Source of the DNA: CAZNTZ01 sp964576135
GTDB lineage: Bacteria > Pseudomonadota > Alphaproteobacteria > Rs-D84
Reading direction: 5' to 3'
Assembly (NCBI GenBank): GCA_964576135.1
Contig: CAZNTZ010000006.1
Span: forward strand, 1 to 35,751
DNA length: 35,751 nt
Shown here: positions 23,001-32,527 of the stretch, in pieces
Layout: every line of letters begins with the position of its first letter
How positions within the stretch are numbered: position 1 is the stretch's first letter
Position numbers and translations under genes: made by a program
Notes under the pieces: model-generated
Told to the model about the DNA's origin: nothing
Databases searched by the model: none
What the model saw: only the letters and a program-made list of their open reading frames with translations

Positions 23001-23980
23001 TAAGCATTAAAAAAATCTTTGCAGTTTTTTTCGTTTTAGGTGTTTCTGCACTGCAAGCTCGTGCTGTTACAAATGAAACAGAAGAAATTAGAAAAAAAAC
23101 TTTGTCAGATACATACGGTGAAAACAGTATACCTTTATTTGAAAAATATTGTACATCAAGTATATACGCAGCAGGAAATTATATAGATTGCGGAACTAAA
23201 AAAATTACTTGCGGTTCAAACATAGATACAAATTTATGGGATGATAATGATACAGGGCTTAGTGATTATTGCGCAAAAGAAGAAAAAACAAATTCCAGTG
23301 AAAATGATAATTCAAAAGTTTCGGCACTTTATGCACAAAGAAAAGCTGAATGTATTTCTATCAAAGACGCTACTTGGGATGATAAGAAAAACGAATGCAA
23401 TAAACCAGGCGATAATGCAAAGAAAATTGCGGCGGGTGTATCAACGGCTGCTATGGGGATTGGCGGAATGCAATTGGCCCAAGGTCTGGCCGAGCAAAGT
23501 GCCGATAAAGCGACAGCACAAGAAGTTTCTGCATATCTTTCGAACCTGCGTTGTGGAATTTCAAACGGATTGCATGATGTTAAAGTCGGAACAGAATCTA
23601 CTTTACCAACATTTTCACCAGAGTTTGCAAAATTGCGTCAGGAATATATCGGTATCGATAGTAAGTCAGGATTGGTTGGAAAGTTAAAATCAGCCAAGGA
23701 AAATTTAGGAATCGCGCCCGGAATCGAATCGGAATTAATTATGGATACAAGCGGATTGTATAAAAATAATTCTGTTGGTACCGGCAGTGGACAATTCGAA
23801 ACAGCCGAAGAAAGATTAGGTGATGACAAAAGCAGAATAAAAACAGGTGCCATTATTGCTGGTGCTGGTGCTGTGGTTGGTATAGCCGCTCCGGTAGTTA
23901 TCGATAAAGTTGTTCAAGCAAAACAAGAAAATAAAACAGAAAAAGAGCCGGTAAAAACAAATGACGCGGCCCAGGAATAA
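22997..23980 (+). CDS. Exported protein with WDD/Cys motif and two hydrophobic Gly-rich segments
   Basis: This is the last gene of the operon, 327 residues. Its ATG overlaps the previous TGA, suggesting translational coupling. The signal peptide is MISIKKIFAVFFVLGVSALQ, with cleavage near ARA. Several cysteines lie in the first 130 residues. The motif from Cys119 (TWDDKKNECNKPG) matches the 467-residue protein. Two hydrophobic Gly/Ala-rich segments follow (AAGVSTAAMGIGGMQLAQGL and IIAGAGAVVGIAAPVVI), the second close to a charged C-terminal tail. It may be membrane-anchored through these segments. Function unknown. Confidence 0.68.
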   Translation: MISIKKIFAVFFVLGVSALQARAVTNETEEIRKKTLSDTYGENSIPLFEKYCTSSIYAAGNYIDCGTKKITCGSNIDTNLWDDNDTGLSDYCAKEEKTNSSENDNSKVSALYAQRKAECISIKDATWDDKKNECNKPGDNAKKIAAGVSTAAMGIGGMQLAQGLAEQSADKATAQEVSAYLSNLRCGISNGLHDVKVGTESTLPTFSPEFAKLRQEYIGIDSKSGLVGKLKSAKENLGIAPGIESELIMDTSGLYKNNSVGTGSGQFETAEERLGDDKSRIKTGAIIAGAGAVVGIAAPVVIDKVVQAKQENKTEKEPVKTNDAAQE

Positions 23981-24006
23981 GTTTATTTACTAATTAAAAT
24001 TGGTAT

Positions 24007-24666
24007 TTATTCATCTTCTCCGACAGTTTCCATCAATTGAAAATGTTTGTGTGATTTCAAAGCTTCCTCTTCACATGTCTCAAACCAATTATCTATGGAA
24101 ACTAGTATATTTTGTATATATTCAGCATTTGATTTTTTGTCACCCCTGAATTCTGTTTCATTAATTATATGTGATAAATTTTTACATATTTCGGTAATAA
24201 ATTTTATTTGATTATCTCCCATAACTGAAGATCTGGCCGATTTATAAATTAAATCATCCAGGTTTTTTTTATATAATTTGAAATTTTCTATGTCTTGAAC
24301 AGATATTTTAATTGAATTTTTGATATCTTTGGCTTTTTTATCCAACATATTTTCTATCACAATCCATGATATTGCTTTTTTAATACCCATAATTTTATGT
24401 AAATTTCTTAGCAATTTTAAAATAGAAGAATTTATTTCAAAACTAAATCCTTCGAATAATGTATTATTTAATTTTGTTGATAACTTATAGTTAGAATAAT
24501 CATACAACAGGAACATTATTGGTATTGCTATTAAATTAGCAGCAACATTTGATACTAAATCATTTACGGAATCATTATGAATATGGCGTAATGAAAGAAA
24601 ATACATCAGTATACCTCCAAAAAACGCCATTAAATATGGAATGGATTTTAAAATAAATTTTCTCAT
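24007..24666 (-). CDS. Small two-TM protein with helical C-terminal domain
   Basis: This 219-residue protein is not recognised. The start at 24666 (MRKFILKSIPYLMAFFGG) follows GAGGA at the right distance. Upstream in-frame ATGs lie before that ribosome binding site. Two hydrophobic helices fall at about residues 8-26 and 38-56, joined by a short loop containing several His and Asp. The remaining 160 residues are charged and helical, probably cytoplasmic, with one notable pair of acidic ends (CEEEALKS; VGEDE). It is convergent with the Cys-rich operon, 26 bases from its end, and divergent from the autotransporter gene. Confidence 0.65.
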   Translation of the reverse strand: MRKFILKSIPYLMAFFGGILMYFLSLRHIHNDSVNDLVSNVAANLIAIPIMFLLYDYSNYKLSTKLNNTLFEGFSFEINSSILKLLRNLHKIMGIKKAISWIVIENMLDKKAKDIKNSIKISVQDIENFKLYKKNLDDLIYKSARSSVMGDNQIKFITEICKNLSHIINETEFRGDKKSNAEYIQNILVSIDNWFETCEEEALKSHKHFQLMETVGEDE

Positions 24667-24691
24667 TTGCATCCTCTTGTTAATATGAATC

Positions 24692-24700
24692 ATTATAACA
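24692..24700 (-). promoter_or_regulatory. Extended -10 promoter on the - strand
   Basis: On the minus strand TGTTATAAT (TGnTATAAT) lies about 25 bases before the ATG at 24666. No strong -35 is visible. Confidence 0.5.
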
Positions 24701-24785
24701 TTTATACAAATATTCATAAATAGAAACTTTTAAGAGATTTTATTTGTAAAATTTTAATTACTATAAGTACTTATTATTTTTTTAA

Positions 24786-24814
24786 TTGACGTAGATGGTC
24801 ATATTTTTTATAAT
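24786..24814 (+). promoter_or_regulatory. Promoter of the autotransporter gene
   Basis: TTGACG (24786-24791) and TATAAT (24809-24814) with a 17-base spacer are near consensus, 21 bases before the ATG at 24836. AAGAGAGAAT provides a ribosome binding site. Confidence 0.75.
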
Positions 24815-24835
24815 TAGAAAGTCATAAGAGAGAAT

Positions 24836-27800
24836 ATGTTCAAAAAATTAAAGATATTTGCTTTTACTGTTACCGCGGTTTTGCTCGTGCTTCCGCGCGC
24901 GGATGCTGCGACACAGTTTGAAACAGCTGCACAATTATTAACTGCGGCAAGGGCAGGGGACGTTCAATACGTAGAACGTTTAGTTAATGCAGGTGCAAAT
25001 GTCAATTTTGTAGATAACACAGGTTTGTCTATTGTTTGTACCGCACTTATGAATAATGATGTTCGTGCCGCTCAGATTTTACAAGTTTATGGGGCAGACG
25101 CATCAAATTGCGATCAACAAATCAAAAAGTACAATAAAAAATTACCAAAAGAAGAATCAGGTGGGCTTTTCAGTGGGCTGTCTACCGCCCAAAGTATGTT
25201 GTTGGCGGCGGCAGGAGCCGCCGTTGTTGTTGGCGGACTTGTTTGGCTTGCAGATTCTATAAGCAGTGGAAATAATAACACAGGTGGGGGTTCTTCGGAT
25301 CGTCCAAATAATGGTGGCGGTTCAACTGGTACAACTGCAACACTTTGGGGGACTCTGCCCGAAGGTCCAATAAGTTTCGCAAATTATAATCCAAATTTTT
25401 ATTCCGATACAGCGATACTTGAAGATGATTTTACTTTGATGACAACTTCGTACAAAGAAAATTATCTTTTGATAATGCATGGTTATGCACCACTTGCACG
25501 TGGTTATATGGGTATGCGCACATTGCGTAATTTAACAACACATGCGCCATTATCGCTAGGCAGTTTTAATCTTGGCAGCAGCCCTGTGCTTGGCGGTCGT
25601 CCAGTTAATATTGCACTGATTACAGAGAATGGAATAAACGAGTCTCCAAATAATTCTTTGCAAGATACTTTCTNNNNNNNNNNCAACTTGCAATGGTACA
25701 AACTGTTCTAATGCTTCGGCGGCCAGTAACGATATGGTTTCCAGTAAATATTATAATAATAAAATTACCAAAGGTGCCGATAACGGAAGTATAACTGATG
25801 ATTCAGCAAGTGAAAATTCTGACACCCTCAGCGTATTTGATCTTGCTGGCGGTGGCAGTGCAATTCACAGTTCTACGGCTGATGAACTCGATAATTTGCT
25901 CGCAAAAGTTATAATCGGTAATACTGGTGGCGACAGATCAGTTGCAGATTTTATGGGTTTTATGCCAAATGGTCAATTATCTGTTTTTAAGACTGGTGGT
26001 GGCACAGGGTTTGTTGCTTTGACAACACCAACCGCTGCTGGAACATTAAACGATTCGGTTACTGTAAACAATGCTTGGGATGCTGGTGAAACAATAACGA
26101 TTGGTTCTGTTACAGACATAACTTTGAACGCGAATGGGACAATTACAAGTGCTTCGGATACAGATATTTCTGGATACAAGGGTGTTGACGGTGTGTTTTA
26201 TATTGATGTTGATGGTGATGGCGTTATTGATAAAGCGTTTTCAATGGCGACCGCAAGCACGACTGTGAATTTGGTCAAACAGTTGGGTGACATAGATTAT
26301 ATGAATTACAAAGCAATGCGATATGCTGCTGGATTTGATAACGGGACTTTGACCAAAGTAATAGCAAATTCCGCTGGGAATTCTGAACTTTATGATCCAA
26401 ATTCACAAACAATTTCTGATATTTTATCTTATTCATCAAGCAGTCGCAAAGCGGCTTTTGCAGGACTTGTTAACCAATATTATGATCAAGTTTCAGACAG
26501 CTATTCTGTTGGCACAGATGCAACTGCTTTCTTTAATGGACTTGGGTCTACATATTCACCTATAACAATTTTTTCAACTGGTGCATCCGAAACCGATTCG
26601 AGTTTTTCTGGTGCCCCAAAAGAAGCGTCATTTGAAAATTCTGCACCGCTTGTTTTTGATAATCTCGAACATTTATTTATGTCAGTTGTTGCCGTCAGTG
26701 TTTCAGGAACCGGAACATCTGGTGCAACAAGTGTAACTGGATATGCACCAACTGGCAAAGTTGTTTTATCACAATGGGGTGTCGATACCAATGGTGATTC
26801 AACAGTTGATACTTACTATAAATCACGTATTTGCGGAATTGGCGGCACAGGGACAAGTACAATTGATCCTTGGTGTTTTTCAGCAGCAGGTGTAACAAAT
26901 GAATTGGCTGTTGCATCAATGGCGGGTGCAGTTGGTTCTTTGCAAAGCGCTTTTGATTATATGGATAACAAACAAATATTTTTGTTAATGGCACTTACAT
27001 CTGATGGGCAAGCATTGACCGATGCAGAACTTCAAAATATATATACATTGCCTGCTTATTATCAAAGTCTTGTAGACAGTGGTATTTCAACTTATGCCAA
27101 TGCGTTTATGCAGGTTTTCGGATATGGTTTACCAAACCTTGAACGTGCAACATTACCAAGCAGCAAAATTTATTATTACAGCACTAACAAAGTAATGCCA
27201 TCTGATGGAAAGGGCGGATATTGGGTTACACGTTCTGCTTCGGTTTCGCAATTATCTTTGACAAAATTTGCAACCAGTGGCGCATTTGGTTCAAGATCTG
27301 CAACAATTTCTGCACCGGTTTTTGATATTGTTGAATCGGCAGATGGCAATGTTTCAATTCCACGTGTTTGGGATAATACTTTCACACTTGGTGCGGACAG
27401 TGCTCGCGGACTTTATATGGGTGATTTACTTGGTGAATTTAAAACTGGTAATTTTAATGCTGTCCCAGAACAAAGAATTGGGAATATGTTTTCAAGAATA
27501 TCTTTCAGCGAATCGGTCAAAGACGGTGATAACTTGTCAGGATTGGATATTATGCAGCTTGGATATAATTCTGATGATATAACTTTGACTGGTGAATTTA
27601 GTCGTCATTTCCATGATTCTGAAAATGTTGTTGCCCGTGGTGATACTTCTAATCCGATATTGTCTTTGGCCAGCAACGCAACAAAAACAAGTTTTGCATG
27701 GAAAGTTGGTAATTGGACATTCGGTGCGCTGTCACTTAATGGTGAAATCACAGATGACGGATTGATGGAAAACGATCCGGCTATCTCTGGTCAGTATTTG

Positions 27801-28427
27801 CCAGCATCAATCGGTACAGTAAACGCAGCCGAATCGTCTGTTGCATATAATGCTGGTATTTTCAAATTTGCATCATCTGTTGGAACAATGAATGAATCAG
27901 ATACAATTCTTGGCGCATACACTGATGGTTTGCTTGGGCTTGGCGGTGGAACAACAACTTATTTTGATACCAAAGTTGAAACAAATATCAAAGATTATGG
28001 TTTACATTTTTGGGGTCGTGCGACGTTTGCCCAAACAGCAAGTCACCCAACAGGAGATTTAGTATCCAATATTTCAAATATTGAATCGGATGCGTTCAGT
28101 GCCGGGGTTGATTGGAAAGGTTTTTCATTCGCGGTCAGCCAACCACTTGCCATTACAAATGGTAATATGGAATATGCGACAATGAATTACGATGTTGTTG
28201 AAAATTCTAGTGGTGGCTATGATCTTGATGCAACGCCATATATAGGTAACTTGAATTTGGCACCAAATGTCCGTGAAACAAGATTGTCTGGGGCATATCG
28301 TGCAAAACTTGGCGCGTTCACAGATGGTGCTATTGGATTTATCTATCGTATTAACCCTAATCATACAAGTGAATTTGGAAATGAAAGTGTAATGATGTTT
28401 AAAGTTGTACACAGACTGGGAATATAA
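24836..28427 (+). CDS. Autotransporter: ankyrin repeats, degenerate subtilase passenger, beta-barrel
   Basis: One gene is interrupted by 10 N (25674-25683); the part 5' of the gap and the part 3' of it are in different frames, as expected for an unsized gap. The order is: a signal peptide (FAFTVTAVLLVLPRADA); two ankyrin-like repeats (AARAGDVQYVERLVNAGANV, then NNDVRAAQILQVYGAD); a hydrophobic segment (MLLAAAGAAVVVGGLVWLA); a Gly/Asn linker; a region laid out like an S8 subtilase; and a C-terminal barrel of about 280 residues. Subtilase-like marks are VNIALITENGI at the Asp site, His at 25866-25868 before DFMGFMPNGQLSVFK, Ser at 26916-26918 (VASMAGAVGS) and FGYGLPNLERA. The catalytic Asp appears replaced. 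Barrel marks include FSFAVSQPLAI and APNVRETRLSGAY. It ends in Ile instead of the usual Phe or Trp. It is probably a surface protein; protease activity is doubtful. Confidence 0.75.
25674..25683. other. Assembly gap (10 N)
   Basis: Ten unresolved bases lie within the passenger region of the autotransporter gene. The reading frame differs on the two sides, and real sequence of unknown length is missing between the Asp-site and His-site regions of the subtilase-like domain. Confidence 0.95.
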
Positions 28428-28449
28428 TATATAAAATATACTGAATAAA

Positions 28450-28473
28450 AAAAACGCGCATTTGCGCGTTTTT
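28450..28473. terminator. Bidirectional terminator between autotransporter and grpE
   Basis: AAAACGCGC and GCGCGTTTT pair perfectly around ATTT, with A-run on one side and T-run on the other, between convergent genes. The right edge overlaps the grpE stop codon. Confidence 0.85.
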
Positions 28474-28963
28474 ATTTGCTTACAACAACCATCGAAGGTC
28501 GCAGAACAACGTCTGCGAACATATAACCTGATTGTAATTCCTGGATTATGGTTCCGACAGGTTTTTCTGATTCAGCAGTTTGAATCGCATTATGAAACAT
28601 TGGGTTCAAGATTTGCCCAACAGATTCTATTTTTGTGATTCCAACTTTGGCCAGCGCACCTGCAGATGCCATTAACAAAGATTTTATTCCATCATCTTCA
28701 GGGGAATGTATTGCGGCTGCTTCTATAGCATCAATCAGCGGTAAAAAACTTGCCGCGACATCCATTGAACGTGTACGTGCTAAACTTTGCGCATCTATTT
28801 GGGCGCGGCGTCTTGTGTTTTCCAATTCTGCCGCGCAACGCAAATATTTATCACGCATTTCTTCGATTTGTGCCTGCAAAGATTCTGTTTCTGAAATATC
28901 AGAATCTGAAATTGATTCATTAACCTGGTCGTTCAGTTCTAGATTTTCTTTGTCTTTATCCAT
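28472..28963 (-). CDS. grpE: GrpE nucleotide exchange factor
   Basis: GrpE releases ADP from DnaK in the Hsp70 chaperone cycle. The start at 28963 (MDKDKENLEL), behind AGGTGA, gives 163 residues; a longer upstream start is possible. An acidic N-terminus leads into the long coiled coil (EEMRDKYLRCAAELENTRRR). The beta domain shows the signature FHNAIQT, PVGTIIQELQSGY and DVVLRPSMVVVSK. It lies 25 bases after tpiA on the same strand and is probably co-transcribed with it. It is not next to dnaK or hrcA here. Confidence 0.95.
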   Translation of the reverse strand: MDKDKENLELNDQVNESISDSDISETESLQAQIEEMRDKYLRCAAELENTRRRAQIDAQSLARTRSMDVAASFLPLIDAIEAAAIHSPEDDGIKSLLMASAGALAKVGITKIESVGQILNPMFHNAIQTAESEKPVGTIIQELQSGYMFADVVLRPSMVVVSK

Positions 28964-28988
28964 ATTTTCACCTGGGTTTATAAACACT

Positions 28989-29690
28989 TTATGCGTTTAT
29001 TATAGGCAAAAAGTCGTCTGGTTTCAAGGATGCGCCACCAACTAATACGCCACCAACATAATCAATAGCCATAATTTCTGCAGCGTTAGAACCTTTTACG
29101 CTTCCGCCATATAAAATCGGTGTTCCACCAAAACCGAGTGATTTCAATGTTTTTGCGATGTGAGCATGTACATTTGCAATATCGTCCATTGTTGGAACCA
29201 AACCTGTACCTATGGCCCAAACTGGTTCATATGCGACAATTATAGCCGACGAAGCATTTTCTGGCAAAGATTCACGAACCTGGGTTTCAATTATTTCTAA
29301 TGTCTGACCAGATTCTTTTTGTTCACGTGTTTCACCAACACAGATTATTGGGGTCAGTCCAGCGCCAAGTGCAGCAATTGCTTTCTGTGCAACCAATTTG
29401 TTTGATTCATTATGGTATTGACGACGTTCGCTGTGACCAACAATTACGAACTTTGCGCCTGTATCGCTGATCATTTTCGCTGATATTTCACCGGTATATG
29501 CCCCAGATTCATGTGCACTTACATCTTGGGCACCGAACGATATTTTTGAATCATTTTCGCCCAAAAATGTGAATGGTGGGCAAATTATAACTGTGTTATC
29601 CGTTTTCAGCTCTTTCAGCGCCTCTGACATTATTTTAAGCGATTCCCTAGAGCCATTCATTTTCCAATTACCTGCAATAATTTTTGACAT
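28989..29690 (-). CDS. tpiA: Triosephosphate isomerase
   Basis: This enzyme interconverts dihydroxyacetone phosphate and glyceraldehyde 3-phosphate in glycolysis. The start at 29690 (MSKIIAGNWKMNG) has AAAGGA 7 bases upstream and gives 233 residues, slightly short for a TIM barrel of about 250. All active-site parts are present: Asn8 and Lys10, His86 in VGHSER, Glu155 in AYEPVWAIGTG, and the phosphate-binding YGGSV and VGGASL loops. It heads a tpiA-grpE unit. A divergent gene for a PpiD-like protein starts 131 bases away. pgk, another glycolytic gene, lies 5 kb to the right. Confidence 0.96.
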   Translation of the reverse strand: MSKIIAGNWKMNGSRESLKIMSEALKELKTDNTVIICPPFTFLGENDSKISFGAQDVSAHESGAYTGEISAKMISDTGAKFVIVGHSERRQYHNESNKLVAQKAIAALGAGLTPIICVGETREQKESGQTLEIIETQVRESLPENASSAIIVAYEPVWAIGTGLVPTMDDIANVHAHIAKTLKSLGFGGTPILYGGSVKGSNAAEIMAIDYVGGVLVGGASLKPDDFLPIINA

Positions 29691-29821
29691 TATCAATCCT
29701 TTCCTTGTATACCGCATTACTGGCGGCGACAGGCTCTATATTGCCATTTTCTGCTTGCGGTCGCAAGTAAAAGTTTTGTATATTATTATACAGGAATAAA
29801 ACATACAAAGGGATATTTTAA
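29691..29821. promoter_or_regulatory. Divergent intergenic region tpiA / ppiD-like
   Basis: Both genes must start here. On the minus strand a TATAAT preceded by CCTG lies opposite TATTATTATA on the plus strand. Plus-strand TTGCGG (29756-29761) and TATATT with an 18-base spacer is one candidate for the PpiD-like gene. CTTGCG/CGCAAG (29754-29767) is a short palindrome. None is decisive. Confidence 0.35.
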
Positions 29822-31225
29822 ATGTTGGAATATTTACGTAAAGCAGCGGAAAGACCGGTTGCAAAGATTTTAATAGGTTTATTGACTTTTTCATTTGTGG
29901 GTTGGGGCGTTGCCAGTTGGGTATTCGGTCAGGCCACAGGTGATGATACAATTGTCCGTGTTGGTGGAACACGTATAAAAACTGCGGATTTTGAAACTGC
30001 ACGTTCACGCGCAATTTCAATGATGGATCGTGCAGAGCAAAAACAGCTTTATTCTGATCAATATACACAAAAGCAATTCAGTGCACAAATTTTGTCTGGA
30101 ATGACAAGTCGTGCATTATTAGATAATCGTGCAAAATATATGGGCTTTTCAGTTTCTAATTCTGCGATTGCTGCGTTCATAAGAAATACTCCGGAATTCC
30201 AAATCAAAGGAAAATTTTCGGCCGAAAGATTTGATGCAGTTTTGAATTCTATTGGTTTTTCCGAAGATGCATATGCTAACTATATCCGTGGCGAAGCGTT
30301 GCGTGGTATGACAGTTGTTGGAATTTCTTCAAAAATTGAATCACCAAATTTTGCAGCGATAGCACTTTATAAATCCAGATATAAAACACGCAAAATTGAA
30401 TACACAAATGTTTCATATGCTGATTTCCCAGTTACAAAAAATCCGACAGATGAACAGTTGAAAGATATATATGCCCAGAATCCAAAAATGATTCCGGAAA
30501 CACGTGTATTAAATTATGTTTTGGTTCCAGTTGCAAAAATGGATAACCCAGACCAATATGATCGTGGTTATGACATTGCCCAAAAACTCGAAGATTCTAT
30601 AATTGGTGGTGAACCAATGAAATCCGCGGCTGCAAAAATGGGTGCAAAATTTGTTTCATATTCAGATCTTACAAAATCATCCAAAGTTTCTGACCCAGTG
30701 CTCGGTGATTCAGTAATGTTAAAAGTGTTTGAGATGGATTCTGGTTTAGAGTCTGAAATAACTGAAACAAAATCTGGTTTCGCAATTTTCCGTGTTGAAA
30801 AAATATTGCCACAACATGCAGCACCTTTGTCAGACGTTCGTTCGCAGATTGTAAATTTATGGCGAATCGGAGAACAAAAGAAACAAGCATATGTCAAAGC
30901 AAATGAAATGCTGACCGCAAAAAAGTTTGGTGGTAAACCTGTTATTGTCGGTCGCGCAAATGGTGCACCAATAGACGTTTTAAATTCTGCATTTGCAAAT
31001 GATATTGGTTCTTCGTTGATTGTGCCATCAAATAACTCGTTTTATATTTTGAATATTTCCGAAGAAATCCAACCAAATATTGATTCTGTAAAATTGGCTG
31101 CGATTAAAAAAGAGTCTGATAATTTAATGCGTCGCGCAATCAGCGATGATTACACAGCGTTTTTATCACGTGAATATCCACTGAAGATAAATGAACGTTT
31201 ATATAAAAAGATTTTCGGAGAATAA
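29822..31225 (+). CDS. PpiD/SurA-like membrane-anchored peptidyl-prolyl isomerase family protein
   Basis: This 467-residue protein has a basic N-terminus (MLEYLRKAAERPVAK), one transmembrane helix (about residues 17-37, ILIGLLTFSFVGWGVASWVF) and a periplasmic body. The first body segment resembles the SurA/PpiD N-terminal chaperone domain (IVRVGGTRIKTADFETARSR, then TSRALLDNRAKYMGFSVSNS). A later segment (PVLGDSVMLKVF, ETKSGFAIFRVEKILPQ) resembles a parvulin-like PpiC domain, but its active-site residues are not clear. PpiD proteins are usually over 600 residues, so this is a short form. It probably helps newly secreted envelope proteins fold. GGGATATTTTA precedes the ATG. Confidence 0.8.
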   Translation: MLEYLRKAAERPVAKILIGLLTFSFVGWGVASWVFGQATGDDTIVRVGGTRIKTADFETARSRAISMMDRAEQKQLYSDQYTQKQFSAQILSGMTSRALLDNRAKYMGFSVSNSAIAAFIRNTPEFQIKGKFSAERFDAVLNSIGFSEDAYANYIRGEALRGMTVVGISSKIESPNFAAIALYKSRYKTRKIEYTNVSYADFPVTKNPTDEQLKDIYAQNPKMIPETRVLNYVLVPVAKMDNPDQYDRGYDIAQKLEDSIIGGEPMKSAAAKMGAKFVSYSDLTKSSKVSDPVLGDSVMLKVFEMDSGLESEITETKSGFAIFRVEKILPQHAAPLSDVRSQIVNLWRIGEQKKQAYVKANEMLTAKKFGGKPVIVGRANGAPIDVLNSAFANDIGSSLIVPSNNSFYILNISEEIQPNIDSVKLAAIKKESDNLMRRAISDDYTAFLSREYPLKINERLYKKIFGE

Positions 31226-31253
31226 AAAATGCCCTTTCAAAGGGCATTTTTTT
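31224..31253. terminator. Bidirectional terminator between ppiD-like and clpX
   Basis: AAAAAATGCCCTT and AAGGGCATTTTTTT pair around TCA. An A-run on the left and a T-run on the right let it serve both convergent genes. It overlaps both stop codons. Confidence 0.88.
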
Positions 31254-32526
31254 AAGCACGCTTCTTTTGCTCTGCCATAATTTTCACAGGATCTTTTTTC
31301 CCAGTCGCAACTTCTTCATCAATAATAAGTTCTTCTACATTTTTTGAATCGGGCGCTTCGAACATTGGGGCCAGCAAAATCTTTTCCAAAATTGAACGAA
31401 GTCCGCGGGCACCAGTCTTTCTTGCTAATGCACGTTTTGCAATTTCATGCAAAGCTTCGTCAGTTATGTTAAGTTTAATACCTTCCATGTCAAACAATGC
31501 TTGGTATTGGCGAACAATAGCATTTTTTGGTTTTGTTAAAATTTGAACCAAAGCATCTTCGTCAAGATCCGAAAGCGATGTTATAACCGGTAAACGTCCA
31601 ACCAATTCTGGGATTATTCCGAACTTAACTAAATCTTCTGGTTCAACATCAGCCAAATCTGTTTTATTCAAACGATCTTGTTTGCTGGAAACATTTGCAC
31701 CAAACCCGATACCTGCACGATCATTTGAACGTGAAGCGATTATTTTCTTAAGTCCTTCGAAAGCACCACCGCATATAAATAAGATTTTGCTGGTATCAAT
31801 TTGAACCATGCTTTCATTTGGGTGTTTACGACCGCCGCCCACAGATGAAACATTTGCAACAGTTCCTTCGATAAGTTTCAGTAATGCCTGTTGAACACCT
31901 TCACCGGAAACATCACGTGTCAGTGATGGGTTTTCGGATTTACGGGAAATTTTATCAATTTCATCAATATAAATAATTCCACGTTGTGCACGCTCGACAT
32001 CAAAATTTGAATTTTGAAGCAGTCTGGTCAAAATACCTTCAGCGTCTTCGCCTACATATCCGGCCTCGGTCAACGTTGTCGCGTCAGCAATTGCAAAAGG
32101 AACATCCAACACACGGGCAAGTGTTTGTGCAAACAAAGTTTTACCAGTACCAGTTGGACCAATCATTAATATATTTGATTTTTGAATTTCGACATCTGAT
32201 TTTAATTCTGCGCTGTTTCGTTTGTAATGATTATAAACAGCAACGGACAAAGTGCGTTTTGCTTCGTCTTGCCCAATAATGTATTCATTCAAAATTTTAT
32301 AAATTTTTGATGGTGTCGGCAATTTCGAAGTATCGCGCGCTATCTTTGGATGGTCATCATCAGACAAAATATCAACGCAAAGACCAATACATTCATTACA
32401 AATGCATACATTTTTGCCAGATACCATGCGTTTTACTTCATGCACAGCCTTACCGCAGAACGAGCAATGCTTGGCTGGTTCTTTATCCGCAGTCGTTTCA
32501 TTTATAATAATTTTGTCGTCGCTCAT
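31252..32526 (-). CDS. clpX: ATP-dependent Clp protease ATP-binding subunit ClpX
   Basis: This 424-residue AAA+ unfoldase recognises tagged proteins and feeds them to ClpP. The N-terminal zinc-binding domain has Cys21, Cys24, Cys43 and Cys46. Walker A is GPTGTGKT (123-130), Walker B is IIYIDEID (184-191), and the ClpP- and substrate-contacting parts include GYVGEDAEGILTRLL and RKTGARGLRSILEKILL. The length equals E. coli ClpX. It starts one base after the clpP stop, so the two are co-transcribed and probably coupled in translation. Confidence 0.98.
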   Translation of the reverse strand: MSDDKIIINETTADKEPAKHCSFCGKAVHEVKRMVSGKNVCICNECIGLCVDILSDDDHPKIARDTSKLPTPSKIYKILNEYIIGQDEAKRTLSVAVYNHYKRNSAELKSDVEIQKSNILMIGPTGTGKTLFAQTLARVLDVPFAIADATTLTEAGYVGEDAEGILTRLLQNSNFDVERAQRGIIYIDEIDKISRKSENPSLTRDVSGEGVQQALLKLIEGTVANVSSVGGGRKHPNESMVQIDTSKILFICGGAFEGLKKIIASRSNDRAGIGFGANVSSKQDRLNKTDLADVEPEDLVKFGIIPELVGRLPVITSLSDLDEDALVQILTKPKNAIVRQYQALFDMEGIKLNITDEALHEIAKRALARKTGARGLRSILEKILLAPMFEAPDSKNVEELIIDEEVATGKKDPVKIMAEQKKRA

Positions 32527-32527
32527 T

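Noticed and set aside
25674..25733. True frameshift mutation in the autotransporter gene
   Set aside because: The frame change coincides exactly with a 10-N gap of unknown real length, so it is an assembly effect.
29754..29767. Short palindrome CTTGCG-GT-CGCAAG between tpiA and the PpiD-like gene
   Set aside because: Six base pairs with a two-base loop is too little to call an operator or terminator.
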